Shown piece after piece: positions 7,428-15,543 of a DNA stretch of 64,000 bases. A program made the translations under genes and the position numbers. Location of the stretch: the NCBI RefSeq assembly GCF_000092125.1, contig NC_014212.1, positions 2,066,001 to 2,130,000 of the forward strand. Reading direction: 5' to 3'. The notes below the pieces were generated by a model. That model was not told where the DNA came from. It saw only the letters and a list, made by a program, of their open reading frames with translations, and searched no databases. The number at the start of each line of letters is the position of its first letter. The stretch's first letter is position 1. The DNA is from Allomeiothermus silvanus DSM 9946. GTDB lineage: Bacteria > Deinococcota > Deinococci > Deinococcales > Thermaceae.

Positions 7428-8360
7428 TCAGTCCAGGATGAAGCGGTCTTCGGTGCCGTGCAGCCGTACTCGCTTGATAATGCGTTGGTCGCTATCGGAG
7501 CCCTCGAGGGTCATCGCTACCACGCTCACCAAATGGCGAATTGGGCTACGCAAAACCTTTTTGGTGAGGGTTTCCTCGACCTGGAAAATTCCCGCGGAGT
7601 TGTTCATGTACACCTGGATCTCCACTGGGGTGCGCTCCCCCTTGAGGATATGCACCTCGTCCACCGCCAGCGCGCTGATCGAGTGGATATCCACTGAGCC
7701 CAACGCGAAAGCCTTGCGCCCACGCCCCTTGGTGATGTCGGTGCCGTCGGCCACTGCGGTAATGCCGCCTTCTACGGTAAGGGGTTCGGGAGAGAGGTCG
7801 TGGCAGTTGATACCGTGCAGGATAAACGAGCGTAGCTTGACCCGCTGTTCGGGATCGGAGTAGATCTGCCCCAGGATGCGATCCACGATAGGGATGGCCA
7901 GCATCACACTGAACCCCTCATGGGCTACCCGATGCACCTGGTTGCCGATATCGTGGAGCATGGTCGAGAGGAGAACTACCAAGAAGGTATCCTCGAGGTT
8001 CCCCGCCCCACTCTCCACCACATCGAGCTTGGCCCCCGACTTGGCGATGAGCGAGAGGATCGCCACACTGGCAGCTCCGGTGAGCATAGCGTGAACCCGC
8101 CCGTGGTCGTTATAGCCCAGCTTGCGCATGGTGATGTAGTTCGCCATGTCCCAGTGGGCTTTGGCTTCGGAGTCGTTGTAGAGGATCTCATAAGCCTGGA
8201 GGGCACGGGGGTACCCTTTGAGCGCTTCGCGAATGGACTGGTCCGCCTCGAGGTAGAGCTTGGTTTTGGGGCTTGAAACTAAAACTACGCGTTCTTGCAC
8301 GTTGACGTTGGCTTCTGACACACCCCATGGTACGCCATCCCTATCCTGGGGGGAAGGCAT
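7428..8360 (-). CDS. HD-domain phosphohydrolase
   Basis: 310 aa. The HD signature is spread as usual: DHGRVHA, then MLHDIGNQVHR, which supply the metal-binding His and Asp residues. The C-terminal portion (about residues 190-310) is predicted alpha/beta and has no name that I recognise. HD enzymes hydrolyse phosphate esters such as nucleotides; the substrate here is unknown. Start is uncertain: ATG at 8360 has no Shine-Dalgarno, while GTG at 8321 has TACCAT 5 nt before it and could start a leaderless message. Confidence 0.82.
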   Translation of the reverse strand: MPSPQDRDGVPWGVSEANVNVQERVVLVSSPKTKLYLEADQSIREALKGYPRALQAYEILYNDSEAKAHWDMANYITMRKLGYNDHGRVHAMLTGAASVAILSLIAKSGAKLDVVESGAGNLEDTFLVVLLSTMLHDIGNQVHRVAHEGFSVMLAIPIVDRILGQIYSDPEQRVKLRSFILHGINCHDLSPEPLTVEGGITAVADGTDITKGRGRKAFALGSVDIHSISALAVDEVHILKGERTPVEIQVYMNNSAGIFQVEETLTKKVLRSPIRHLVSVVAMTLEGSDSDQRIIKRVRLHGTEDRFILD

Positions 8361-8493
8361 TTGCTCACGCTTCTAAACGTTTCTTATAACGTCAACCCGC
8401 ACATAGCCCGGCGACGCTCCGGTTCACCCCATGCCCGAAGGCCAAGAGGGGAACGGTTTGTTCACAAAGCTCACCGACCTTGCGGTCAGGCCC

Positions 8494-9303
8494 TTACTCG
8501 CCCTTGAAATTCGCCGCCCGCTTCTCCAGGAAGGCCTTCGTCCCTTCCTTCATGTCCTGGGTCTGGCAAGCCAGGCCGAAGAGATCGGCTTCGATCTCGA
8601 GAGCCTCCGCCAAATCCAGGTTCTCACCGCGCGACACCGACTCCTTGGCCAGTGCCAGGGCTACCGGGCCGTTCTTGAGGATCTGCCGGGCTAGCTCCTG
8701 GGCCGCTTGCAGGGCATCCTCGGCTACCCGGTTGACCAGGCCCAGCTGCAAAGCCTCCTCGGCAGGGACGTGCCTAGCGGTAAAGATCAGGTCGAGCGCC
8801 CGTCCCCGCCCGATAAGGCGCGGCAGGCGCTGGGTCCCGCCGAAGCCGGGGATGATCCCTAAACCCACCTCGGGCAGACCTAGCTTGGCTTTTTGGCTGG
8901 CTACCCGAAGGTCGCAGGCCAACGCCAGCTCGAGCCCACCCCCCAGGGCAAAGCCGTTAACCGCTGCGATAGTCGGCAGCGGTAGGGCTGCGATCTCGTT
9001 GAATACCGCCTGGCCCAACAGGGCGAACTCGCGCGCCGCGAACACATCCGCGATCCCCGCGATCTGGTTGATGTCGGCCCCAGCCACAAAGGCCCGTCCT
9101 TCGCCGGTGAAGATGGCCACTTTAGCCTCGGGGTCTTCGGCGATGACCTCGCTAACCTGGGCCAGTTCCAGTAATACATCCTGATTCAGGGCGTTCAAGG
9201 CATCCGGGCGGCGAATGGTAACGGTGGCGATGCCGCCTCCTACCGTATAAGACAGGTATTGGAACTCGGGAACCTCGAGCGCAAAGAACTCTTCCTGGTT
9301 CAT
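8494..9303 (-). CDS. Enoyl-CoA hydratase/isomerase family protein
   Basis: 269 aa of the crotonase fold. AFVAGADINQI is the first oxyanion-hole loop, and the second lies in NGFALGGGLELALACD. Glu residues in GLPEVGLGIIPGFGGTQ match the two catalytic Glu of true hydratases, so hydration of 2-enoyl-CoA to 3-hydroxyacyl-CoA in fatty acid or amino acid breakdown is likely. The ATG at 9303 is preceded by AAGGAGG, which lies inside the end of the PNP gene. The two are therefore co-transcribed, an odd functional pair. Confidence 0.9.
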   Translation of the reverse strand: MNQEEFFALEVPEFQYLSYTVGGGIATVTIRRPDALNALNQDVLLELAQVSEVIAEDPEAKVAIFTGEGRAFVAGADINQIAGIADVFAAREFALLGQAVFNEIAALPLPTIAAVNGFALGGGLELALACDLRVASQKAKLGLPEVGLGIIPGFGGTQRLPRLIGRGRALDLIFTARHVPAEEALQLGLVNRVAEDALQAAQELARQILKNGPVALALAKESVSRGENLDLAEALEIEADLFGLACQTQDMKEGTKAFLEKRAANFKGE

Positions 9304-9305
9304 CG

Positions 9306-10028
9306 TCAACCTCCTTGGTTTTCCATCTGCACAAAGGCCTCGAGGGCTACCCGGGTCATCCGGTTGACCCCCTCTTGGATCAGCTCAGGTGCTACGAACT
9401 GGGCATCGCCTACCTTGTTCACTACCGCCAGCACCGCCCCCGCTTTCATCCCCCGCATCTTGGCGATGAGGAAGAGGGCCGAAGACTCCATCTCCGCCGC
9501 CAGAGCGCCAAAGGGAGCCATAGCTTGGCCGTGGTGCTCCAGCGGGGAGTAAAAGGCGTCCTCGGTGACGATGATCCCGACGTGGTGAGGATAGGCCAGG
9601 CGGCGAGCCGCTCCTACCAGCTGCTCGAGCACTGCGTAGTCCGGCACCGGCGCATAGGGTTTACCGCCCAGGTACTGCCGGGTAGTGCCATCGAGGGGAA
9701 TCGAGGCCTGCGCCACCACTAGCTCGGGGGCTTTAAGCGTCTCGCTAAAAACCCCGCAGGTCCCTACCCGGACTAGCACCTTGGCCCCTAGCTGGGCTAG
9801 CTCCTCTACCACAATAGCTGTGGAGGGGCAACCCATTCCGGTAGTTTGTACCGAGACCGGTAAGCCCTTGTAGGTACCGGTGAAGCCCAACAGGCTGCGG
9901 TAGGTAGTGTAGGGTTTGGGGTTCTCGAGGAAATGCTCAGCGATCCACTGGGCCCGGCCCGGATCACCCGGCAATAGCACATAAGGAGCCACATCGCCCG
10001 GCCGACCACGCACGTGCAAGGGTGTCAT
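9306..10028 (-). CDS. Purine nucleoside phosphorylase, hexameric (DeoD-like)
   Basis: Phosphorolyses purine (deoxy)nucleosides to base and (deoxy)ribose-1-phosphate. 240 aa. The PNP/UDP family 1 signature is present (TGMGCPSTAIVVEELAQLG), as are LLPGDPGRA at the N-terminus and AAEMESSALF, the ribose-binding Met-Glu. Where E. coli PNP has the catalytic Asp204 there is NKVGD, an Asn, which in the related Thermus enzyme goes with preference for 6-oxopurines; that is inference. Start ATG 10028; TATCCT lies 9 nt upstream. Its stop overlaps the Shine-Dalgarno of the next gene. Confidence 0.87.
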   Translation of the reverse strand: MTPLHVRGRPGDVAPYVLLPGDPGRAQWIAEHFLENPKPYTTYRSLLGFTGTYKGLPVSVQTTGMGCPSTAIVVEELAQLGAKVLVRVGTCGVFSETLKAPELVVAQASIPLDGTTRQYLGGKPYAPVPDYAVLEQLVGAARRLAYPHHVGIIVTEDAFYSPLEHHGQAMAPFGALAAEMESSALFLIAKMRGMKAGAVLAVVNKVGDAQFVAPELIQEGVNRMTRVALEAFVQMENQGG

Positions 10029-10208
10029 ACGCAAGACAGGATACAAGGTGAAGGGGGTGGGAAGCGAGCGGACAAGCGCAACTCCTAGCTGTTAGATGTA
10101 CCCCATAAGCCGTCTGAAAGGGGATGACACCCACTACTCAGCAGCCCCAAGGATTCGTAGGAGGCCATTCTGAGGGAACGCTTCCCGTGGTGTTCGCCGT
10201 GGCTCTTT

Positions 10209-10835
10209 TTAGCCTAGCCGCAACTCCGGCAAACCTTGCACCAGGTGTTCGTCGTGGGTAGCCAGCAGCACTGCGGCACCTAGGTCGTGGGACAGTTCGA
10301 GCATCAAGGCCAGCACCCGCTCAGCATTCCGGCGGTCCAGGCTGCCGGTGGGCTCGTCGGCCAGCAGCAGCTTGGGCCGTAGGTAGAGCGCCCGCACCAC
10401 CGCCACCCGCTGCCGCTCCCCGCCGGAGAGCGCTTGGGGGCGCAATCGGGCACGATCCGCCAAGCCAACCCGCCTTAGAAGCTCGAGCCCCCAGGCTGGG
10501 TCTACTCGGCCCGCCAGATAACCAGGAACCAGCACGTTCTCGAGGGCGGTTAGCTCGGGCATCAAGTAGTGGTGCTGAAATACCAGACCCAAGTAACCTA
10601 GCCGCAACCGGGCCAGGGCCTCTTCACCCAAGCCCCGCAGGTTCGTTGCCCCCCACCACACCTCGCCCTCCTGCAAGGCTAGAAGCCCGGCCAACAGGTG
10701 AATGAGGGTGGTCTTGCCGCTTCCCGATGGGCCCAGGATGACCCGCACATCACCTGGGGAAAGCTCAAGATTAAAGTTTCTGAATAGTTCGACCTCAGGG
10801 TACCGATAGGCTAGATGAACGGTCCGCAATACCAC
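10209..10835 (-). CDS. ABC transporter ATP-binding protein, LolD/MacB type
   Basis: 208 aa from GTG 10835. Walker A GPSGSGKTTL, Q-loop VFQHHYL, signature LSGGERQRVAV, Walker B LLLADEPTGSL and H-loop THDEH are intact. The closest subgroup is the LolD/MacB/FtsE-like ATPases that work with large membrane partners. No permease or substrate protein lies nearby. The -10 box TATGCT (10842-10847) is 6 nt before the GTG, which supports this start over the ATG at 10958. The partner must be encoded elsewhere. Confidence 0.88.
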   Translation of the reverse strand: MVLRTVHLAYRYPEVELFRNFNLELSPGDVRVILGPSGSGKTTLIHLLAGLLALQEGEVWWGATNLRGLGEEALARLRLGYLGLVFQHHYLMPELTALENVLVPGYLAGRVDPAWGLELLRRVGLADRARLRPQALSGGERQRVAVVRALYLRPKLLLADEPTGSLDRRNAERVLALMLELSHDLGAAVLLATHDEHLVQGLPELRLG

Positions 10836-11145
10836 CCCCAAAGCATACCAACCCCCGGATGGCACTCCCCAGCGACCCAAAACCCGGTAGGAACCTACGC
10901 TCCTTGCTGCGAGATTCATCCCACCAAAGGGCCAGCATGGCTCGAGATACGCTAGCACTCAGCAGGTCATCCCTGTTGACGAAGCCCCCGCGCTAGCGAA
11001 AGGGTTCTCAGAGCGTTACCCACGGATACCCCACACGGCCAATCGGCGGGTGTTTGTGGGTACCGCGATCAGAGTGCAATTTCTCCATATCCCACCCCGC
11101 TTTGTATCTTGCGTTTACCCGGCGGGGGCGCTTAGAGTGTGGGCA
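10836..11145. other. Intergenic region between divergent abc and crp genes
   Basis: 310 bp. Holds the two -10 boxes (TATGCT on the minus strand, TAGAGT on the plus strand with a -35-like TTGCGT 18 bp upstream). It also holds one copy of a dispersed 23-bp repeat (10975-10997) containing GCGCTAGC. No gene is seen. Confidence 0.6.
10975..10997 (+). repeat. Dispersed repeat GTTGACGAAG...GCGCTAGC, copy 1
   Basis: 23 bp matching 34463-34485 with two C/T changes, both intergenic. Confidence 0.6.
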
Positions 11146-11823
11146 ATGCTGCGCGACACCACCCTGCTGGCCCAGACTCCTCTTTTCCAGGGGGTTCCGC
11201 CTCAGGCGCTCGAGATCGCCCAGGAAGCCTTCACCGCCCGCTTCTATCCGGCGGGGACCACGGTCTTCAAGGCGGGCGACCTAGGGGCCGCGCTCTACGT
11301 GGTGCAACAAGGCCGGGTGCGCATCTTCCGCACCTACCTCGACGAGCGCGAGCGGGTTTTTGCCTTCTTGGGCCCCGGCGAGGTTTTTGGCGAGATGAGC
11401 CTCCTGGACGAAGAACCCCGTAGCGCGAGTGCAGAAGTGGTCGCCGACTCGGTGCTATTGGTGCTCTACCGCGAGGCTTACCAAGGCCTGATCCGCCGCT
11501 ATCCGCAGGTGGCCCACAACATCGCGGGTATCCTGGCCAAAAGGCTGCGCGAGGCCGATCTGGAACTTGAAGTTCTCTCCTTTGAGGAAGCCCGGGGACG
11601 GGTGGCCTATGCCCTCTTGAAGCTCTACCGACAGGGGTTTGGCGAGAATGGCCGGATGAAGCTCACCCACCTCGAGTTGGCCCAGCTTTCCGGCACCAGC
11701 CGTGAGACCGTGACCCGGGTACTCCACGCCCTCAAGAACGAAGGGTTGTTACGGGTCACCGGGGGGTACGTGGAGATTGTGGATACCACTACCTTAGAAG
11801 AAGTCTTGTACGGTCTTCGGTAA
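11146..11823 (+). CDS. Crp/Fnr-family transcriptional regulator
   Basis: 225 aa. Cyclic-nucleotide-binding-like beta-roll at the N-terminus (residues about 15-125: GVPPQALEIAQEAFTARFY, GPGEVFGEMSLLDEEPRSASAEV, which resembles the cAMP-site motif GELALL/E-R-SA). The winged helix-turn-helix is at the C-terminus (LTHLELAQLSGTSRETVTRVLHAL). No iron-sulphur Cys cluster is present, so it is more Crp-like than Fnr-like. TAGAGT at 11133-11138 precedes the ATG by 7 nt and a TTGCGT -35 is 18 bp upstream, giving a leaderless start. The target is unknown. Confidence 0.9.
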   Translation: MLRDTTLLAQTPLFQGVPPQALEIAQEAFTARFYPAGTTVFKAGDLGAALYVVQQGRVRIFRTYLDERERVFAFLGPGEVFGEMSLLDEEPRSASAEVVADSVLLVLYREAYQGLIRRYPQVAHNIAGILAKRLREADLELEVLSFEEARGRVAYALLKLYRQGFGENGRMKLTHLELAQLSGTSRETVTRVLHALKNEGLLRVTGGYVEIVDTTTLEEVLYGLR

Positions 11824-11920
11824 AATCTGCTCGTTGACTTATGAGACGGAACTGCCGCCCGGCTCCCGCCGTGAACAAATATGGCCTGTTGGCACTTAGG
11901 TCGAGCGCTGGGGCGTTTTC

Positions 11921-11944
11921 TCGCCGAGCGAAGCGAGGGGTGGG
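11921..11944 (+). repeat. Dispersed repeat, copy at the rpe leader
   Basis: 24 bp that recur as the exact reverse complement at 35707-35730. The core GAGCGAAGCGAG is partly palindromic. Lies 10 nt before the rpe start. Confidence 0.6.
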
Positions 11945-11953
11945 TACCGACCG

Positions 11954-12628
11954 ATGAGCCGACCGACCCCAGTATGGATCGCTCCCTCAGTGTTGGCGGC
12001 CGACTTCACCCGCCTGGGTGAACAGGTCCGGGAAGCCCAGGAGGGCGGGGCTGACTTGATCCATGTGGACGTGATGGATGGGCGCTTTGTACCCAATATC
12101 AGCATGGGAATCGTGGTCGTGGAGGCCATCCGGCGGGTCGCCCAGATTCCCTTGGACGTCCACCTGATGATCGTGGAGCCTGAGAAATACCTGGCCGACT
12201 TCGTGCAGGCCGGGGCCACCTACCTCACCTTTCACGCCGAAGCCACCCCCCATGCCCATCGGGCTGTGCAGCGCATCCGCGAGCTGGGGGCCAAGCCAGG
12301 GCTGGCCCTCAACCCAGCTACCCCCTTATCCTTTTTGGAAACCCTACTACCTGACCTCGATCTAGCCCTTTTGATGACGGTCAATCCCGGATTTGGCGGG
12401 CAGAAATTTATCCCGGGCTCCACGCAGCGTTTGCGCGAGTTACGGGCGCTACGGGACCGGCTCAACCCGGCCTGTTTGATCGAGGTAGACGGGGGGATCA
12501 CCCCCCAGACCGTGACCCAAGTATCGGGAGCCGACATCCTGGTGGCAGGCTCGAGCGTGTTCAACCTCCACTCGAGCATCCAGGAAAATATAAAAACTCT
12601 GAGGGAGAACTATGCGCTTACGGGTTGA
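11954..12628 (+). CDS. rpe: Ribulose-phosphate 3-epimerase
   Basis: Interconverts ribulose-5-phosphate and xylulose-5-phosphate in the pentose phosphate pathway. 224 aa, the family's usual size, and a TIM barrel. Key residues are seen: [10 protein letters not shown] at the N-terminus, the metal site in [12 protein letters not shown] and DVHLMI, the [12 protein letters not shown] loop, and the phosphate site VDGGI. It overlaps the comB-like gene by 17 nt, so the two form an operon. No strong Shine-Dalgarno is present; a dispersed repeat occupies its leader. Confidence 0.95.
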   Translation: MSRPTPVWIAPSVLAADFTRLGEQVREAQEGGADLIHVDVMDGRFVPNISMGIVVVEAIRRVAQIPLDVHLMIVEPEKYLADFVQAGATYLTFHAEATPHAHRAVQRIRELGAKPGLALNPATPLSFLETLLPDLDLALLMTVNPGFGGQKFIPGSTQRLRELRALRDRLNPACLIEVDGGITPQTVTQVSGADILVAGSSVFNLHSSIQENIKTLRENYALTG

Positions 12629-13367
12629 CCTGATCCCCCGCGAAGAACTTTCCTTTTCTGACGTGGTGCTGGTAGTGGACGTGATCCGGGCCACCACCAC
12701 CGCCGCGGCTTTCCTGGAGGCCGGAGCCAGCGCCCTCTACCTGACCCCCTCGATCGAATCCGCCCGGGCCTTCAAAGACGAGGACGTGATCCTCGGAGGG
12801 GAGGTGGGCGGGCTCAAACCCCAGGGCTTCGACCTGGGGAATAGCCCCCAGGAAGCCCTCGAGGCCCAAGTGGGCGGGCGCACGGTGGTGATGAGCACCA
12901 CCAACGGCACCAAGGCGGCCCACCTGGCCGCCCGCTCGGCCAAGCACGTACTGCTGGCCTCGCTGTATAACGCCCACGCCGCAGCCCGGCTGGCCCACGA
13001 ACTCGCTACCGAGGAGGTGGCGGTGCTGTGTGCGGGCAAGGAGGGCCGGGTAGGGCTCGACGATACCTACACCGCCGGGGTGCTGGCGGAGTTTTTGCAG
13101 CTGATGGGCCAGTACGAACTCGACGACGGGGCGCTGGTAGCCCTCTCCACCCGCCGCACCTACCCCGACCCGCTCGAGCCCCTCTCCCTCTCGGCGGCGG
13201 CCCAGGCGCTCAAGCAGGTAGGGCTCGAGGACGATGTACCCTTCTGCGCCCAGGTGGCCAAATCCCCCGCCGTGCCCTTGCTGGTAGGCCGCAGCGGGGA
13301 GGCCTTGATCTTCCACCGGGGAACCTCGCAGCGCTCGAGCCAGGTGGGGATTCCGGTGGTGTCCTAA
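12612..13367 (+). CDS. 2-phosphosulfolactate phosphatase family (ComB-like)
   Basis: 251 aa of the ComB family: [12 protein letters not shown] near the N-terminus, [10 protein letters not shown] and [10 protein letters not shown] in the centre, [17 protein letters not shown] toward the C-terminus. In methanogens ComB makes sulfolactate for coenzyme M. In bacteria without coenzyme M the role is not settled. Start ATG 12612 lies inside rpe with GAGGGAGAAC just before it, so translation is coupled. The pairing with a pentose phosphate enzyme hints at a sugar-phosphate phosphatase role, but this is inference. Confidence 0.85.
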   Translation: MRLRVDLIPREELSFSDVVLVVDVIRATTTAAAFLEAGASALYLTPSIESARAFKDEDVILGGEVGGLKPQGFDLGNSPQEALEAQVGGRTVVMSTTNGTKAAHLAARSAKHVLLASLYNAHAAARLAHELATEEVAVLCAGKEGRVGLDDTYTAGVLAEFLQLMGQYELDDGALVALSTRRTYPDPLEPLSLSAAAQALKQVGLEDDVPFCAQVAKSPAVPLLVGRSGEALIFHRGTSQRSSQVGIPVVS

Positions 13368-13376
13368 CCGCAGGCC

Positions 13377-14699
13377 TCAGGGTGCGGACATTAGCCGCAA
13401 GAAGTTCCGGCTGGCCTCGATGCCCTTCTCGTAGTTGACCAGGTCGAACTTCTCGTTGGGCGAGTGCAAATTATCATCGTTGAGACCCATCCCCAAAAGC
13501 ACCACCGGAATTCCTAGCAGTTCCTGGAAATTCGCCACGATGGGGATGCTCCCGCCAGAGCGGGTAAAGACCGGCTTGCGGCCCCAAGCGGCCTCGAGCG
13601 CCTGTGCTGCCTTGCGCATATAGGGCGAGTCCAACTCGGTCACCACGGGTTTCCCGGTGCCGTGGTAGAGAATCTCCATCCGGTAGCCTTCGGGTTTAAT
13701 CCGCTGGAGGTACTCGGTGACGGCTTTTTGGATCGCCTCAGGATCCTGGTCGGGGACCAACCGCATAGAGAACTTGAACCCAGCCTTGGCGGGGATCACC
13801 GTCTTGGAGCCTTCGCCTTGGTACCCCCCCCAGATGCCGTTTACGTCTAGGGTGGGGCGGACCCAGGTACGCTCCAGCGCCCCCCAGCCCGGCTCACCCG
13901 GCAGGGCCTCAGCCCCAATGGAGGATGCGAACGCCGCCGCGTCAAAGTTCAGGCTGGCCAAGCTGGCGCGTTCCTCCTCGGTAAGCTCACGCACCGCATC
14001 GTAGAAACCGGGGACCAAAATGCGCCCGTCTTCGCCCTTGAGCTTGGCGATCATCCAGGCTGCCGCGTGGATGGGGTTAGGTGCAGCCCCGCCGTACACC
14101 CCGGAGTGAAGATCGCGGTTGGCCCCTTCTAAGCGCACTTCCATGTACACCAGCCCGCGCAGACCGTACTCCAGGCTCGGCACCCCAGGGGCGTACATCG
14201 CCCCATCGGAGATGAGCAGCACGTCGGCCCCCAGGCGCTCGGCATTGGAGCGCACAAAGGGCTCGAGGTGCGCACTGGAAATCTCCTCTTCCCCTTCAAT
14301 CACGAACTTGACGTTGACCCCAAGGTCGGGGCCTAGATCTTCGACCGCAGCGATGTGGGCATAGATTTGGCCCTTATCGTCGGATGCCCCCCGGGCGTAG
14401 AGTTTGCCCTCTCGCAAGGTGGGCTCAAAGGGCGGGGTATGCCACAGCTCGAGCGGGTCTGGCGGCTGTACATCGTAGTGGCCGTAGATGAGCACGGTAG
14501 GAGCCTGGGGATCTACGATTCTCTCGGCGTAGACGATGGGGTGGCCGGGGGTGGCGACCACCTCAACTTGAAACCCGAGTGCGGAAAGCTTGGCCTCAAG
14601 CCAGCGAGCGGCCCGGGCAACGTCTTCTTTATGGTCAGGGTTAGCCGAAACCGAGGGGATCCTTAAAAACTCGATAAGCGCGTCTAAGTGCTTGTTCAC
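13377..14699 (-). CDS. M20-family dipeptidase / carboxypeptidase-like metallopeptidase
   Basis: 440 aa. GHYDVQPPDP (metal His and Asp), RGASDDKGQ (bridging Asp), IEGEEEISS (catalytic Glu-Glu) and GGSIPIV plus ...NLHSPNE near the C-terminus follow the carnosinase-like M20 dipeptidase family. It hydrolyses di- or short peptides in the cytoplasm with two zinc ions. The GTG at 14699 has TATAAT (14707-14712) 7 nt upstream, a leaderless promoter. It lies 43 nt after the HspR-like gene, which is on the same strand, but the promoter lets it be expressed on its own. Confidence 0.92.
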   Translation of the reverse strand: MNKHLDALIEFLRIPSVSANPDHKEDVARAARWLEAKLSALGFQVEVVATPGHPIVYAERIVDPQAPTVLIYGHYDVQPPDPLELWHTPPFEPTLREGKLYARGASDDKGQIYAHIAAVEDLGPDLGVNVKFVIEGEEEISSAHLEPFVRSNAERLGADVLLISDGAMYAPGVPSLEYGLRGLVYMEVRLEGANRDLHSGVYGGAAPNPIHAAAWMIAKLKGEDGRILVPGFYDAVRELTEEERASLASLNFDAAAFASSIGAEALPGEPGWGALERTWVRPTLDVNGIWGGYQGEGSKTVIPAKAGFKFSMRLVPDQDPEAIQKAVTEYLQRIKPEGYRMEILYHGTGKPVVTELDSPYMRKAAQALEAAWGRKPVFTRSGGSIPIVANFQELLGIPVVLLGMGLNDDNLHSPNEKFDLVNYEKGIEASRNFLRLMSAP

Positions 14700-14742
14700 G
14701 CCCCGAATTATACGGGCAAGCGCCCGATGCCTACACGTGCCC

Positions 14743-15471
14743 CTATGCGCTTTCCGTCTTGGGTTCGGATTTTTGCGGTTCGTTCAGCTCGCGCAGCAAC
14801 GCCAAGCGCAGCCGGGCTATTTCACTTTCAAGCCTGGCCTGTTGGGCATCGAGTTCGTCGCGCAGCTTGATGATCTCCTCCACCCCGGCCAGGTTGACGC
14901 CTAATTCTTGGGTCAGGCGGCGAATCTCCCGCAACTTCTCTAGATCCCGCTCTGAGTAAAGACGGGTTTTCCCTGAGGAGCGCTTGGGCTGAATCAGCCC
15001 CTTCCGCTCGTACAGACGTAGGGTCTGCGGGTGCATGTCTACCAACTCAGCGGCCACAGAGATCACGTAGACCGGGCGGTCCTTGGCGGCGGACGGTTTC
15101 TTAGCCGGGGGTTCGGGCTCGCGCGGGGCGGGCAGGGCCGGAGGAGACTTGAGCGCCTCGAGCTTCTCCCCCAGCTCGGCCTTGAGCCGCAAGACCTCCT
15201 CACGGAAGCGGGTTTCGAGGGCGTATAGCTCGTCGCGGAGTTTAATGATCTCCTCAACCCCTGCCAGATTCACCCCAAGCTCCTGGGTCAACCGGCGAAT
15301 CTCTTTGAGCTTTTCCACATCCCGCTCGGAGTATAGACGGGTCTTGCCGGAGGAACGCTTGGGAGCTACCAACCCTTTGCGCTCATATAAACGCAGGGTC
15401 TGCGGATGCATATCCACCAGCTCCGCAGCCACCGAGATGATATACACCGGACGGTCCTTCTCCCCTGCCAT
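14743..15471 (-). CDS. Fused tandem HspR-type MerR regulator
   Basis: 242 aa holding two full MerR/HspR DNA-binding domains in one chain. Domain 1 is residues 5-82 and domain 2 is residues 130-207. I count 73 of 78 positions identical; the differences are I/V, V/I, A/Q, V/L and K/R. The linker (about 83-129) is a coiled-coil-like stretch followed by Pro/Ala-rich sequence. Each domain has the HspR box [14 protein letters not shown]. HspR represses heat-shock genes by binding HAIR sites as an ordinary dimer of single-domain chains, so this copy is unusual. The ATG at 15471 fits best; TATACT (15481-15486) lies 9 nt upstream. No HAIR box was found in its own leader. Confidence 0.9.
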   Translation of the reverse strand: MAGEKDRPVYIISVAAELVDMHPQTLRLYERKGLVAPKRSSGKTRLYSERDVEKLKEIRRLTQELGVNLAGVEEIIKLRDELYALETRFREEVLRLKAELGEKLEALKSPPALPAPREPEPPAKKPSAAKDRPVYVISVAAELVDMHPQTLRLYERKGLIQPKRSSGKTRLYSERDLEKLREIRRLTQELGVNLAGVEEIIKLRDELDAQQARLESEIARLRLALLRELNEPQKSEPKTESA

Positions 15472-15543
15472 ATCACAACGAGTATACAAAAGTTTATACG
15501 GGGGCAATCAATCAGCTTACACAATCAAAAGAATAAGGCTTGG

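Noticed and set aside
10029-10208. Hairpin-rich gap between PNP and the ABC ATPase gene
   Set aside because: GGGAACGCTTCCC-type repeats are present but no U-run or known RNA family pattern was recognised.
15472-15543. HAIR site for autoregulation of the fused HspR
   Set aside because: No CTTGAGT or ACTCAAG pair with 7-nt spacing is present.
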